Source of the DNA: Eudorina sp. 2006-703-Eu-15
Lineage: Eukaryota > Chlorophyta > Chlorophyceae > Chlamydomonadales > Volvocaceae
Direction of reading: 5' to 3'
Assembly (NCBI GenBank): GCA_003117195.1
Contig: BDSI01000052.1
Coordinates: forward strand, 372,001 to 436,000
Length of the DNA: 64,000 nt
Part shown: in pieces, positions 36,999-49,041 of the stretch
How the letters are laid out: the number at the start of each line of letters is the position of its first letter
Position numbering within the stretch: the first letter of the stretch is position 1
Made by a program: the position numbers and the translations under genes
The notes under the pieces: generated by a model
Told to the model about the DNA's origin: nothing
Seen by the model: the letters and a program-made list of their open reading frames with translations, nothing else
Databases searched by the model: none

Positions 36999-39900
36999 CT
37001 AGCGGCGCCGTCGCAGCCGGGAAGAAGGAGGCGGCGGCGGCGGCAGGGTGCCCAGCATCGCCGCCGCCTGACGCCGCTGGAACTCCCGGGCCACGGCGCG
37101 GAGCCCCACCTTCCGTACACCTGCGGCGAGATGAAGTACGGAACGGCAACACCAGGTCAAGGAAGCCGCGAATTGAAACCACAGTTATGTAGCGGCCACG
37201 GGCAAAAGTCATCATGAGGCCATTCCAGAGGTATCATCATCCGTTGAGGCGCCCCCCGGTGACAACACCCAGGTTCAAATTCACATTCAAACGGCTCCAC
37301 CGCGCACCTCAAAAGCTGACCTGCAGGGTCGCAGGCGGCTTCCCACCATACGCAAGGGAATATACACATATACACATACTTGCAATTGTGCCCAGGCCGC
37401 AACCGCGGAACCGCCGGTCTGGGCTCCCCTCAAGAACCACCCGCGGCCCGAATGGGGATGTCCATCCGCATCCGCCGGTGTGCGTGCCGCACCTGTGACG
37501 GCGTCCAGGGCGTAGCCCACAGCCTCCAGCGACCCACGGGTCAGTCCCGCCGCCTGGGGCCCGCCCGCGTGCGCTGCCAGCTCACTAGCGGCGTCCGCCA
37601 GTGCCCGCAGCAGCACCCGCGCCGCCTCCTCCAGACTGCCGTGCAGCTCGCCTGCACCCAGACGGGTTGCGTGAAATGGGGTGTAGGACATTTGTGTAGG
37701 ACAGTGGTGCACATCGCGGTGAGTGTTCGTGTAACAAAAACCCATATCGGCGCACCGAAGTGGTTCTCGATTGGGAGTCCGTCGACCCATATCGTGACGG
37801 TGCACCTTAAGCCCCGGTGCATTGGGAATCGGTTTTATTATGGCGTGGTTGGGAGTCCGCTCAGAGCGGTCTCCGCTGCTGCGGTGCTGGAATCCTTCCA
37901 ACAGGTGCTGTGATACGGTAATCGGTCTTCGATCTTCCCTGTCAACGTGTCAAGACTGAGCAGATGTGCATAACTGTATACAGCGGTGCCGTACCGTACT
38001 TCACATGTACGAACGTCCGTACTCACCGTACACCAGCAGGGCCGTAGCGGTCATCGTTCGTACCAGGTGACTCGGAGCTGCCAGCGTTGAGAGCGACCCG
38101 ACCAGGAGGCCCGGACCAGTGGAACTGCCGTACGCACCGCGATCGGCCCCGCCGTACAATGCCGTACTTGCCGTGGAACGGCTCGACGCCGACGGTCCAC
38201 CCAGCGCGGGCATCCACCTCGCCAACAGGGCGCCGCTGAAGAGGATCAGCTCCGCGGCGGCGGCGCCGATGGCTGTCCATGAGACAGCAACGGTGGCAGC
38301 GTGGCGGTGTGGTGGGTCAAATGAAAATGAAAAGCAAGCCAAGGGGTGGGCTGGCGGGTATACTGCGGTCGTTTGCGTGCCTCGTACGGTACCGTACATG
38401 TACGGCACTACCCCAGTGCGCCAGGGACGAGCCTGCCCGCGGGCACGGGTATGCCCTCGTGGCGCAGCACAGCATGGCACAGCACAGCACAGCACGCACC
38501 CGCCAGCACCTCCGTCATGACGCCCACCGCCGTCGCAGCCGCCCGCGCCAGCAGCCACGCCGCCACCACGGCAATGCGCAGCGGCAGCAGCGTCACCGTC
38601 CGAGCGCCCGCCGTCACGCCGCCGCCGAAGCCGCTGATGCCCGGCGGCGACGGCGCCCGACGCACCAGGTCATCCGCCTGCGACACACGCGCACCCGCCC
38701 GCCATTTTACCCCGGAACAAGGGCCACTTGAAACGCGGAAACGAGGATCCAGGAATACGGTAGAGGAGTAGCGCATGGACGTCGAACTTCCTTGGCGTGA
38801 TAGTGTTGTGCGATTGGCGTGAGTAGTACGGGTTAACGTTCAGGATGCAGTACGGTAGTATTGGGTAGGATCTCGAGTGAGCATCGTCAGCATTGGTGGA
38901 TCGATCGGAGGATTGGGAATCAGACCAGCGCGTTAGGTTTGATTGTGCCGTACATACCCGCCTCCGAATGTCGTACGCGAGGGAGTGCGCCGCCGACACC
39001 ACCGCGCCGCCAACCGCACGCGCAGCGCCCACAACGCGCTCCGCCAGCCGTGCCGTACCATCCGGTGCCGAGGCGGCCGACGCCACCGCCGCCATCGCCG
39101 CCGCCGTCGCGGAGGATGCAATGGCCGGCACAACCGCTAACGAATAACGGATATTACCGAAACCACTCGGACCCGGCTGAGCCGCCTCCGGTACCACCGG
39201 TGTAGGGCCCTTGTAGAAGCCCACATCGCCCATCGGTACGGCAGGGTACGGCACAGATCCCGTGGGTGGAGTATAATCCACGGGGCCTGCAGGTGCCGCG
39301 TTGACAATGCCGCCGCCGCTGCTGTCGTACATCCCGGCCGCGCCGGCGGTTGGTCCCCATTGTTGCGCCGCGGCGGCGGTAGCGCCGGTGGCAGCAGCGG
39401 TGACGGCGGCGGAGTATCGCCCGTCCGGCATGCGGCTGCGACATCATCGAGGAATAACAGCAGGGATTTGGTGGGCAGGACAAGGTACGGCAGGCGGTCC
39501 GCCACTCACGCCGATTTGTACAATGTCTTCAGAGATCTACCGCCGCGGTACCGTACACGGATTTGTAGGGTCAAGTTCCGTCGCCGCGTGCTGCACGGTG
39601 CCCACGGTGTACGGAATGTACGGACAGACCCAAATCGGTCATCCAGCGACGCGCGCGCGGCGGACGCCACTGCCGTACCTGAGTCTGGTGTACGCCGCAA
39701 GTACGGCATCTAGCTGCTCCAGGGTGGCGCTGTCGCACACGGCCGGCGACACCGTCAGGCAGTAATAGTACCGGCCTCCTTCTCCGCCGCCGCCGCTGCT
39801 GTCACTACCTCCGCTGCCGCCGCTGCCAATGCCGTCGCTGTCATTCTCTGCACCAACGCCGTCGCTGCTGCTGCCTTTGCCGGCGTGTTTTCCGGTCCTG

Positions 39901-42254
39901 TGTAACGGCCGGCCGCTGTCGGCGGCGACACGGCCGGGCACAGGCCACGCCGCGCCGCCGCCGCCGGACGCGCTGGTACGGAGATTCAGCTCCAGGGAAC
40001 GTTCCGGTGGGCAGCGGAAGGTGTAGACCCCGGGGGCAGCCCGGAGGAAGTGCAGCGGCTCGGCATCGGGCGGGTTGAGGTCCAGGGTGGCCACATCCCC
40101 AATCTGAGGTGGCGAGGGCAAAACGGAAAACAATCAGCGTAACAAAGGTACGGCAGTTAGTTGGGTTATCGGTTGGTATCTCATCACATCACCAGAACTT
40201 CCCCTGCTGGACCTCCTCCCGCCCCACTTACAGACCTGCATCTGTACGACACCCTCGTCGTCGTACGGCATGTCCCCGCCGGCTCGCCGCCGCTGCTTCT
40301 CCCGTTCCCGCTCCCGTTGCTGTTGCTGTGTCGGGAGGTGCTGCCGCGGTCGCAGCCGCAGCCGCAGCGAGTCCCCGTCCAGAAGGGACAGCACGCGGCC
40401 GCTGCCCTCCTCCACCTGGATCAGCGTGGACAGCAAACGCGGCTCAGATAGGATCATCGACAAGCAAACACCATTCCTTCGTTACCCTTTCTTGACCAGC
40501 CCGCATGGTAAACTGCTTGCTGCGGGGGACCAAATGCCGAAACACGCGATCCCGGCCCTGGTCCACCTCTTCGGTGCAGACACGGGCTTGATTTTGAGTC
40601 GGTTTCCACACGGACGAGCCACTTTGTTCTGGAAGTCAGTTGGGCCCTGCAGATCCCCTACGGGCTCGGCAGTAACACCCATTCACCCAGTAACACTCAT
40701 TTCCTTCTGTCATTCCTTCGAGGCTTAACGTGAAATCGGCCGGTCCACGCGCAAATGGACTCGCGCGCTTCGCCCCCGGCCGTTGCATGAACACGGCCGA
40801 TGCGCGCCCCGGACACCCGTCAGCAGTCAGCCGTCAGCCTCCGGTACCTCTGTGTACCCACCTTGAAGAGGGAAGCGTCCGCAAACAGGATGTCCTGGGG
40901 GCCGAGGGACCCATGGGTCGGAACCGGTGCGGCGGCGGCGGACAGGGCGCGCGGCGTGAAGGGCGAGGTTGTGGCAGGGCAAGGTAAAGCACACGCCGCG
41001 ATCACAACCCAACACCAGCGAAGCAGGGATGCACCGCTGCACAGCTACCGCGGGCACGCACCGCGGCAGATGCTGACCCATGGGACTGTGCAACCGGCTC
41101 GGACCCCTGGGTGATCGTCGCTAAGCGCTGGTCGCTTGTTCGGAAGTCCTTTCGGGCCGGGGTGGGCATCGTCACGCTTATGCAGCATTGTGCTGAGGTG
41201 GCACCCATCAATCCACCAACGGTCGCAACTGCAAACGGTAACTCCGGGTCCGAAAGCGCCACACTGCCGCATGCCGTACAATTACCGAAAAGCCCACGCC
41301 CGACCCAGATCCCGCTGCTGCCTAACCCAGCCCCAAAAGCAGGAAGTCTGCCGCGCAGAAGCGCACCCGCATCCGCTGCATAACCTGCCGACCGTCCGCC
41401 GCCGCTCCCGCGTGCGTGGTGGCATCCGTCAAGCCGCCGCCGCCGCCGCCGCCGCCTCGTAGGCCCGAGACAAGCGCTCCGAAGCGCCCCAGAAGCCCCG
41501 AAACCGCCTCGGCCGGCGCGCCCGCCGCGACCGTTAGCAAATTGCTGTTGGCGCCGGCGGTGGCGGGTAGTGCGCGAGCGCCGACCCGTGGGTCAGTGGG
41601 CCAAACCTGGCCCTGCACCGCGGCGCGCGGGTCGCGCGGGTCGTGGTGGTAGCCATAGCGTTGTTGTTGTTGCTGCTGCTGCTGGTGCCGCTGGTAGTCA
41701 CCGTTGAGCATGTCACCGTTGAGCGCATAGAGGTCGGAGGGCAGCGGCGGCGCCGAGGGTTCCTCGAAGCGCGGCGGCGTTGGCGCGACAGCAGCAGACG
41801 GCCAGGAACTTCCGCCGCCGCGACGCTGCTGCTGCTGCTGCTGCTGCTGTCCCTTCTTCGCTCCGCCGACGGCGTTGAGCATCTCGGTTGCTTCAGCCGC
41901 TGAGGGTCCGACAGCTCCCGGGGCCTCGGGCTGACGGGAGTGTGGGTCCGGTGGCGCCGACTCGCCGAGCGGGTCCAGATCCCCTGTAACGCCGCTGTCG
42001 CGACTGTCACCGCTGCTGCTGCTGGTGGCGGTGACGCTGTTGACAGCACTCAACACGGCTCCGAGTACTGAGCTCCAAGGAGAGCGCAGCCGCTTCGAGA
42101 CCTGCTGCTGCTGGCAATGCGCCGGCGAGCTGCTGCCTGTCGCCGCACCTTGTCGCGCAGCGCCGCTGCTGTTGGCGCCTGCCTGGTGGCTTTTGGGGGC
42201 CTCGTGTCCGGGATATGGGCTGCCGCCAAAGGGCCTGGGGATCAGCAAAGGCAT
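36999..42254 (-). CDS. Senescence-domain (ERD7-like) protein, 8 exons
   Basis: Minus-strand exons: 42254-41367, 40442-40236, 40103-39679, 39435-38958, 38677-38500, 38272-38027, 37651-37376, 37120-36999. Phases close, giving 939 residues. Residues 1-296 are low complexity with two poly-Gln runs and an EPSAPPLPSDLY motif like the Pro-rich N terminus of plant ERD7 proteins. About 298-510 resembles the conserved region before the senescence domain (LIQVEEGSGRVLSLLDGDSL, GDVATLDLNP, YYYCLTVSP). About 560-890 fits the helical, Ala-rich senescence/spartin-associated domain, including the SLEEAARVLLRALADAASEL and GSLEAVGYALDAV segments. Plant ERD7-type proteins are lipid- and membrane-associated and stress-induced. 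The last donor is uncertain: the gtatgt four bases earlier would shift the frame into exon 8. Further 5' exons may exist. Confidence 0.7.
40443..41366 (-). other. Large intron 1 of the ERD7-like gene
   Basis: This 924-bp gap between exons 1 and 2 holds no supported gene. It has a GACCCATGGGTC palindrome at 40908-40919. Only weak similarity to the CATT-type tail is seen near 40680-40720. Confidence 0.5.
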
Positions 42255-43790
42255 TCAGGCCGGCGACTTGCCCGATATGAATTGCGTCTTGCTTGCGAGG
42301 GCCTAAGGTCCTTATTAGCTACTGGTGCGCGAATGCAACTCGGAGAAGGAACTGCTGTATAGTACGGACAGAAAGATAAATTGACCGGTGCCACAGGGGA
42401 TCGACAGATGGCGTCATCATGTCCTTCAGCCCGTACGGTCGCCAAGCAAGTCTTCTGATGCGAGCGAGACGGTTTTCAGCGCCAACAGGCGCAAACGAAA
42501 AAATACTGCACTGTCCAACATCGTTGCCAAATGCCTTTACGCTGTTTACTTGGTTCATGCTGAGGGCGGCCTCCTGGCGTGCTCCTGCATTTTTGCCTTG
42601 CAGGAAATCTCGGCAGCAGGAGCACCAGCAGCAGCAGCAGCACGTCGAAAAAATCATCATGATGTCCTCCGTGTGCCCACTTGCGCACGTCATGTGCTCA
42701 GGCCTCAAGGGTGCTAGGACAGTCCGTACGACTGTGCGACCATTCGGGAACCTTCACAACCAATTTGAAATTTCCGTTACGCGGACTGCAAGGCGAACGC
42801 ACTGAACCCGGCGGCCGCGGCTCATCCCCCACCCAGCCATCACCGGCTGCTCCGATACTTTGTTGTGGATCCGCCACGCCATTCTGGACTGTCTCGGCAT
42901 GGAGGGGAGGGGCGACCCGTCCAGCACCGTTGAGACGGGTTTCTCGCCGAGCTGCTGATAACCGGCAGGCAGGACTGGTTGGGCAACGAACGACGCCGGC
43001 GGCCCCCTGGCCGCGGCGGCTGCGGCGCCGCGTGGCATGGGCCCTGTCACGCCTCCCGACCCTAGGTCTGCAGGTTTCCGCGCCCGATCCCCCAGGGCGC
43101 CGGCGTCTCACGTTGGACCGATTAGCATGTTGCATGATCCTATCCAGTTTCACGGCATCGCCAGTGCGCGAGGTTGTGCGCATGGTGGCGTGATGCTGCA
43201 TGACTCTCTCGCCTGCCAATGGAGTCAGAGAGCAGGGCAGAGGCTCCGGTATGCGTGCAACTCCCCGACCATTCACATTTGGGGGGGGGCGCCGCCAACC
43301 AACCTACCAACGTCTACATCGTGGCCTCTCATCAGTGCCCGCCACCGCGCCGCATCGCGTCGCACAGCTCACCGCACGGTTTGCATTCGCGGGGCCGTAT
43401 GAGGAGCTCGTGATCAATTCACTGCTGGCGCTGCGGTCTTGGTCGCCATCGAGCTTTTCTTAAGTCCAGGATATGCATGCATTTCATTAGGGCAGCGACA
43501 AGAGCGACACAACGCATCCCGTACGTATCTCTGGCAACATCAAGATTGGAATTGCGCTTTCTTCGCAATAACCGGTTACTCACCTGGAGGTATTCGCAGA
43601 CTCATGGCGAGTTCACGGCCCTAGATCGGGCTAACCGTGAGCGAGGCCGTACTATCATCGCCTGTCTTGGTTAAACGCTTGAACCTTCACCACTGCATCG
43701 CATTGGCAACACTTATCTGTATGGTGTTGTATCTCTAAGTGTATCTCTAAGTGTATATTGACGAATTTAGGAGGCCTTTCACTTGGTGCA
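42255..43790. other. Intergenic region between the ERD7-like and BTB genes
   Basis: This should hold the promoter of the minus-strand ERD7-like gene on its left and that of the first BTB copy on its right. The last 350 bp are AT-richer. The motif cactgcatcgcattg just upstream of the BTB copy recurs upstream of the second copy, so the duplication included promoter DNA. No coding region is supported. Confidence 0.5.
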
Positions 43791-44695
43791 ATGTCTGTCA
43801 ATTTCAAAACCTACATATCCAAATTGTATGGAGTTGAAGCCCAGTCTGATTGCACTCTCGTATTTTATTGCCCTACCAAAACTGCTGATGCAGTTGTCTT
43901 AGATGTCCAGGCGGAGGGCCAGGCAGAGGTCCTGGCGGCTGACCAACCGGACCAACCAGCTGCACAGCCCAACGGCGAGGCTTGCAAAAAAGCGTCTGAG
44001 CGAACCGACCATGATTCTGCAGCACATCGCACAAGAGCTGCTGAAAAATACCTGCCACCACCTGAAGCTGCTCCGCCAGGGACACAGCCACTTTCGGTCG
44101 ACGACGATGCTGACGACGCAGGGCTTGACGATTCGCCAGCAGCTTTGTCCTCTAAACGGCCGAAGACTGCGGAAGCGCAGACCGACTTGGCGCCAGCGGC
44201 ACGCTCCGCAAGCACCGCGGAAACGCAGGCTGACTTCTCATCGGAGCCTCGACACGTGACCGTCGGGCATCCGCTGCCGGCACACAAGTTGGTTCTGTGC
44301 GGCGGCTCGCACCGCTTGCGGGCTCAGGTCGAGCGTTGGGTGCAGGACAAGGGTTATGCCGCAAAACCTGAGCTGCTTGTGCCACTGGGCGACGCGGACG
44401 AGCACCCCCACGCGCTGGCGGCCCTCAAGTTCCTGTACACGGGCAAGGTGGAGTCCACCGATGCTGCTTCACTGCTGCGGGTGCGGCGGCAGGCCTGCTA
44501 CCTGCAAGTGAACGGCTGCGCTGAGGCATGTGACCGGGCCCTGCTGACGTCTGTGACTGCTCCCGTTCCAAGTCAGCTGCACTTGATGGAGTCGCCCAGC
44601 GTTACAGCTGCAGGGCGTTACTCGATGGGGTGGAGCGGCCCGTCGTTCGCAGCCTGCTGAACGCATGCCGGCAGCAGCTGGTGACGCATGTTGGC
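43791..44695 (+). pseudogene. Truncated, frameshifted BTB-domain gene copy
   Basis: The ATG at 43791 matches the start of the intact paralogue at 47185 (MSVNFKTYISKLYGVE here, MSVSFNSYISHLYGVE there). The open frame runs to 44660 (289 residues). It covers the split BTB domain: a short N-terminal part, an acidic low-complexity insert, then GHPLPAHKLVLCGGSHRLRA to about residue 250. After codon 250 the frame leaves the homology. From 44621 to 44695 the DNA still matches the paralogue's BACK region but in another frame. Homology stops at 44695, directly before a reverse CATT-tailed repeat. The copy therefore lacks the BACK region and C-terminal domain. It might still express a short BTB-only protein. 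Confidence 0.75.
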
Positions 44696-44700
44696 TCACC

Positions 44701-44722
44701 ATGAATGAATTAACGTTACAGC
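44701..44722 (-). repeat. CATT-tailed repeat end, copy 5 (reverse), at the BTB breakpoint
   Basis: The segment atgaatgaattaacgttaca, followed by gc, is the reverse complement of the family 3' end. It starts six bases after BTB homology is lost. How far the inserted element extends rightward is not clear. Confidence 0.55.
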
Positions 44723-47184
44723 ATGTCATGGCGGGTGCGACGATTGCATCGACACGAACCCCACCGGGGTCCATACTGATCATACGCGACGAAGTCCGAC
44801 GGACTACCCGACCTGCAACGAAGGACGGAATCCTGATCGCGGAATGTGTACAAAGCAACTCGACAGCCTTACGAGAGTGAAACCCTACAGAACCTGATCT
44901 CTATTATTCGGTTGCACACCATTTTGAGTCCGTCGCTGCCGTGACACACACTCCATGCTTTGAAAGGCACAACTGAATCTCCCGCGGCCCAAAACCTTTT
45001 AGAGCAACGAGGCGCATCAACGAGTTGGTGGCGTCATAGAATGTGGCCACACTCTCCCAGCCACCAAGTTGCGACCGAAGGGCCGATGCACAGGGATGCA
45101 CGAACCGCACTCAGAGGACGCGGTATAAACCCTGCCATCGGTTATGGATTCCCAGTCTAAATGAAAGCCGCGGGTGAACGACTTCCCGTTAGCAATAGGG
45201 TACCCGTCGCGCGCGTCGTCGCGCCTCGGCTCCGCCTGCCAGCCGATAGCGGCCAGTAACACCCTGCCATGTTGATTCTGGTAATAATGTGAGGCTCGCA
45301 TCTGTCTCGCAGGAATCCACCGCGTTTGACAGCCTTTATACGTTCATCCATTCATTCCATTTATACGCACGGGTTCTAACCCATACCCAACGCCCAGGTG
45401 TCCGACACGCCCGATGCATAATCGCACGTATGGCGTGCAGCTGGCGCCCAAACCGGACCTTGTCGCCCCCAAACCCAAAGCGCCCCGATGACCGTACGCA
45501 ATTCTGACACATGGGATACCCAGCCACCGTAGCACCAATATTTGCACCAACGATCACCAGTTCACCACCAACTCCACAAGTCCTGAAGGCTGATGGGGCC
45601 AACCCACTTTGCCAAATGGCCCAGTAGTCAAGTCGGACACAGTCCGATATCTGTGCTAGACATACATCTTTGCTAACATCGACCCAAGCTTGTGAATGTT
45701 TGCCGACTACCGCCAATTGCAGTTCAGCATCGAGCGCCCTGCATGGTCATGCCGCATGATGCTTCTGCCGACCACTGCCACAGCTGCAGCTGATATTGTT
45801 TTCGGGCCTAGGATCGCTGCGGTAACAGCCGCCTGGGTGACGAGGCTGCTGCCGGCACCAGCGGTGCAGTTGCCCTGTCAACGTAGCCACGCCCTGCAGT
45901 AGCATGAGTCAGTGTTTCCGTCACGGCCCAAGACGATGTCATCTGCCGGCCTGGCCGATAACAAGAAATATCCGGGAGGTGCTGAGCCACATGGCAGAGA
46001 CGGTGGCTTGCAGGCGGGCGATCGACCAGGAGCCGAATGGCCAATGGGCGGCCGATGTCCCCACCCAAGCCGGCGATCCACATGCCTCGTGAAAGTTAAT
46101 AAATGAGCGCAGGTCCAATAATTGTGAAGGTGTTGAAAAACACCGAAGAGTGTAAGCTCGGCTTACGCAAGGCGGCATACCGGAGTTTGTGACGACGGAT
46201 CGCTTCTGCGCAGCCAGGCAGCCGAGGTCGTGGTCGTCAAGGGTCATGGTGCGCCGGATGGCCCCCGCGGGTCCATGCTGCCGGGTGCGCCTCGCAAAAC
46301 GAACAACGGCATCGTGTCCAGCGTGTCAAACCCCATCTGAAGCCGTGCTCATCTCGAAACGGCCATCCGCCGCACCACACGTACCCCTCAAATAAACTGC
46401 TGACTAAGAATTGCTGTCGCAAACACTGGCTGCAACGCATGATCCCGCTGCCGCAGCTGACGCTGCCATGGAAGCCCCTGGAAGCCTCGCCGCTTGCTCC
46501 CCGCCGCTGCTATGGAAGCCTCGCAGGTTGCTCCCCACTCGACGCACCTTGTGTCAGGGTCGGGACTCACGTTCCCGGCAGCGTCCCCTCCTTCACCTTC
46601 CGTGCTGCATCTCCACTGCCTGTGGCGGTGATACGCCGGCGGCTTGACGGGCAACAGGTCCGGACGTCATTGGACTTTTGCTCTGGCGTACTCCCCAATA
46701 CCGTTGTGATCCTCTTAAGTTTCTGGTCGAAGCCTCTGCGACCTTCTAATTTGTTGTTGGTAAAGTCAAGTGACCTTTGCAGACTTTGGAAGTGTGCGTC
46801 TTCAAAAAGGTCGAACTTTCGATTACTGTACGTAAAAAACATTCTCGTAAATGAAATGATATTTGTGTCTCTGGTGTCTCAAGAGCAATGGCTGATAGAT
46901 GAGCAAGTCCGGCAACGCGGTAGGTGTGCACGTGTGCTGACACGTCTTGCGCGATGTACGCAGCCATTCCCAATGCTAAGTATGTCAATTTTGCCTTTGA
47001 TTTCTTTCTCTCAAGCAGGCTGTTCGGGTTTCGGCGCGACTCACGTTGAACTGACCCCTAGCGGTCCGTACGCTGTACAGCAGAGCCGTGTGGTGAACCC
47101 TACGCCAGATTGACACTGCATCGCATTGCGGGATTCCTCTGTGCGTGCGGGGTGGAATCAGGGGGAAATCCAACTTAACCTAAA
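44723..47184. other. Region between the two BTB copies
   Basis: No gene is supported. The remaining part of the truncated BTB copy was not found here. A 91-codon minus-strand frame at 46567-46842 has balanced composition but no known domain. AT-richer DNA lies at about 46640-47000. Confidence 0.45.
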
Positions 47185-49041
47185 ATGTCTGTTAGTTTCA
47201 ATTCTTACATATCACATTTATATGGAGTTGAAACCCAGTCTGATTGCACTGTGGTATTTTACTGCCCAACAAACTCTGCTGAAGCACTTGCCTCAGAAGT
47301 CCAGGCGGAGATCCAGGCAGAGGCGGTAAAACCGGACCAACCAGCTGCGCAGCCAAACGACGAGGCTATCGAAAAACGGTCTGAGCAAGCGGACCATGAT
47401 TCTGCAGGACTTCGCAAAGGAGCGACTGAAGACTGTGTGTCGCCTCCTGAAGCAGGGGCACAGGCACGTTCGGCCGACGATGCAGCTGACCACGGAGGAC
47501 GTGCCGGCTCGCCAGCAGAACCGTCCGCGAAACGGCGGAAGACTGCGGAAACCCAGACCGACTTGACGCCAGCCGCACGCTCCGCAAGCACCGCGGAAAC
47601 CCAGACTGACTTCTCACCGGAGCCTCTACCTGACGGTCACGTGCTCGTCGGGCATCCGCTGCCGGCACACACGATCATCTTGTGCGCAGGATCCCCGAGA
47701 TTCCGCGCTCAGGTCGAGCGGTGGGTGCAGGACAATGGGTACGCCGCCAAACCTGTGCTGCGTGTGCCACTGGGCGACGCGGACGAGCACCCCCACGCGC
47801 TGGCGGCCTTCAAGTTCATGTACACGGGCAAGGTAGAGTCCGCCGACGCTGCTTCGCTGCTGCGGGTGCGGCGGCAGGCCGGCTATCTGCAAGTGGACGA
47901 CTGCACCGACGCCTGTGACCGGGCCCTGCGGGCGTCCGTGACTGCGTCATCGTCTTCAGTGGGGCCCAGCAAACTGGCCGGTGTAGTTCGGCTGTTCCAC
48001 TCGAGGAAACTGCTCGATGGGGTAGAGCGACCCGCCTTTCGCAGCCTGCTAAATGCATGCCGGCAGCAGCTGGTGGCGCATGTTGGCGAAATCCCCGCGG
48101 ACCAGAAGACGGTTACAGCTGGCGGCCCGACACTGGGGGAGCTGCTCGCGTGGGCCTTCGAGGACGCGCCCTCCCTGCTCAGTGACCCGGAGTCGCGGGA
48201 GCAGATGCTGGCGCTCCCCGCCGCCGCCATGGAGGCTCTGCTGGGCTGCGACAGCTTGGCCACGGACAGCGAGGCCACGGTGCTGTTGGTGCTGATGGAG
48301 TGGCTGGCGAAGAATGCCGTCGACGACGCTGTCCGACAGCGGCTGCTCAAGCGGGTCCGGTTGTGTCAGTTAGATGACACGTATCTGTACCGCTTACTGC
48401 CGGTGATGCCGTCGTGGGTCATCAGTTCTCCGGAGCTGCGCTATCTGCAGGAGTTTGCGAGTGCGCCCGAGGACAAGAGAAGCCGATTGACGGAAGTTGC
48501 CGAGGGCAAGTACAATCTCAAGTCGGGCTGGTACAACACCACGGCCCGACTTATCCCGTCCTCTACCAAAGGCCGAGTTTACGAGTGGCATGTGGACGCA
48601 ACGGACCTCAAAGCGGACATTGGGTCGGAGGGGCCAATCAAACCGAGGTTTGACGCCAAGTTTTCCAACGGCGCAAAACGCGTGGTGGCCAACGGGATGG
48701 ACTGGTACCCGTCAGTCCAGCTTAGCAGCACGGAGCGAGATGGCGTGGCGGCGTACCTAATGTGCTCGCTCCCTGCCAGCCTGCACATAACGCTCTCCTC
48801 AGACTCATTCCTTTTGGGGTTTGCGGGGCCCTGCCGGCTCGTGATCCACAAGTGGGCCGGTGATGATGGCGGCCGCGAGGAGGCATGGAGCTTTTATCAT
48901 ACGTCCGACCGCAGTGCGATCGAAGTGGGCAGCGGTTGGGCAACCGAGATGCGATTCCGCTCGCTCCCATGGGTCCATCGAAAGATTCAGCCAGCGCCAG
49001 CACGGCGGCACAGCGGCTGGCGGCGTTTGAGCCGCACATAA
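47185..49041 (+). CDS. BTB/POZ-BACK-type protein
   Basis: An uninterrupted 618-residue frame from ATG. The BTB fold is split: residues 1-30 (LYGVETQSDCTVVFYCP), a 120-residue Glu/Ala/Asp-rich insert, then VGHPLPAHTIILCAGSPRFR to about residue 250, including the FKFMYTGKVESADAASLLRV segment. About 255-420 is a helical BACK-like region (LFHSRKLLDGVERPAFRSLL, later ATVLLVLMEWLAKNAVDDAV). About 440-600 is a beta-rich C-terminal region. BTB-BACK proteins usually serve as substrate adaptors for cullin-3 ubiquitin ligases; that role is inference here. The last 30-40 residues look foreign, while another frame at 48957-49085 reads like coding and ends in GALEWIEA and a stop. A frameshift near 48960 or a missed intron is likely. 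Confidence 0.8.
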   Translation: MSVSFNSYISHLYGVETQSDCTVVFYCPTNSAEALASEVQAEIQAEAVKPDQPAAQPNDEAIEKRSEQADHDSAGLRKGATEDCVSPPEAGAQARSADDAADHGGRAGSPAEPSAKRRKTAETQTDLTPAARSASTAETQTDFSPEPLPDGHVLVGHPLPAHTIILCAGSPRFRAQVERWVQDNGYAAKPVLRVPLGDADEHPHALAAFKFMYTGKVESADAASLLRVRRQAGYLQVDDCTDACDRALRASVTASSSSVGPSKLAGVVRLFHSRKLLDGVERPAFRSLLNACRQQLVAHVGEIPADQKTVTAGGPTLGELLAWAFEDAPSLLSDPESREQMLALPAAAMEALLGCDSLATDSEATVLLVLMEWLAKNAVDDAVRQRLLKRVRLCQLDDTYLYRLLPVMPSWVISSPELRYLQEFASAPEDKRSRLTEVAEGKYNLKSGWYNTTARLIPSSTKGRVYEWHVDATDLKADIGSEGPIKPRFDAKFSNGAKRVVANGMDWYPSVQLSSTERDGVAAYLMCSLPASLHITLSSDSFLLGFAGPCRLVIHKWAGDDGGREEAWSFYHTSDRSAIEVGSGWATEMRFRSLPWVHRKIQPAPARRHSGWRRLSRT

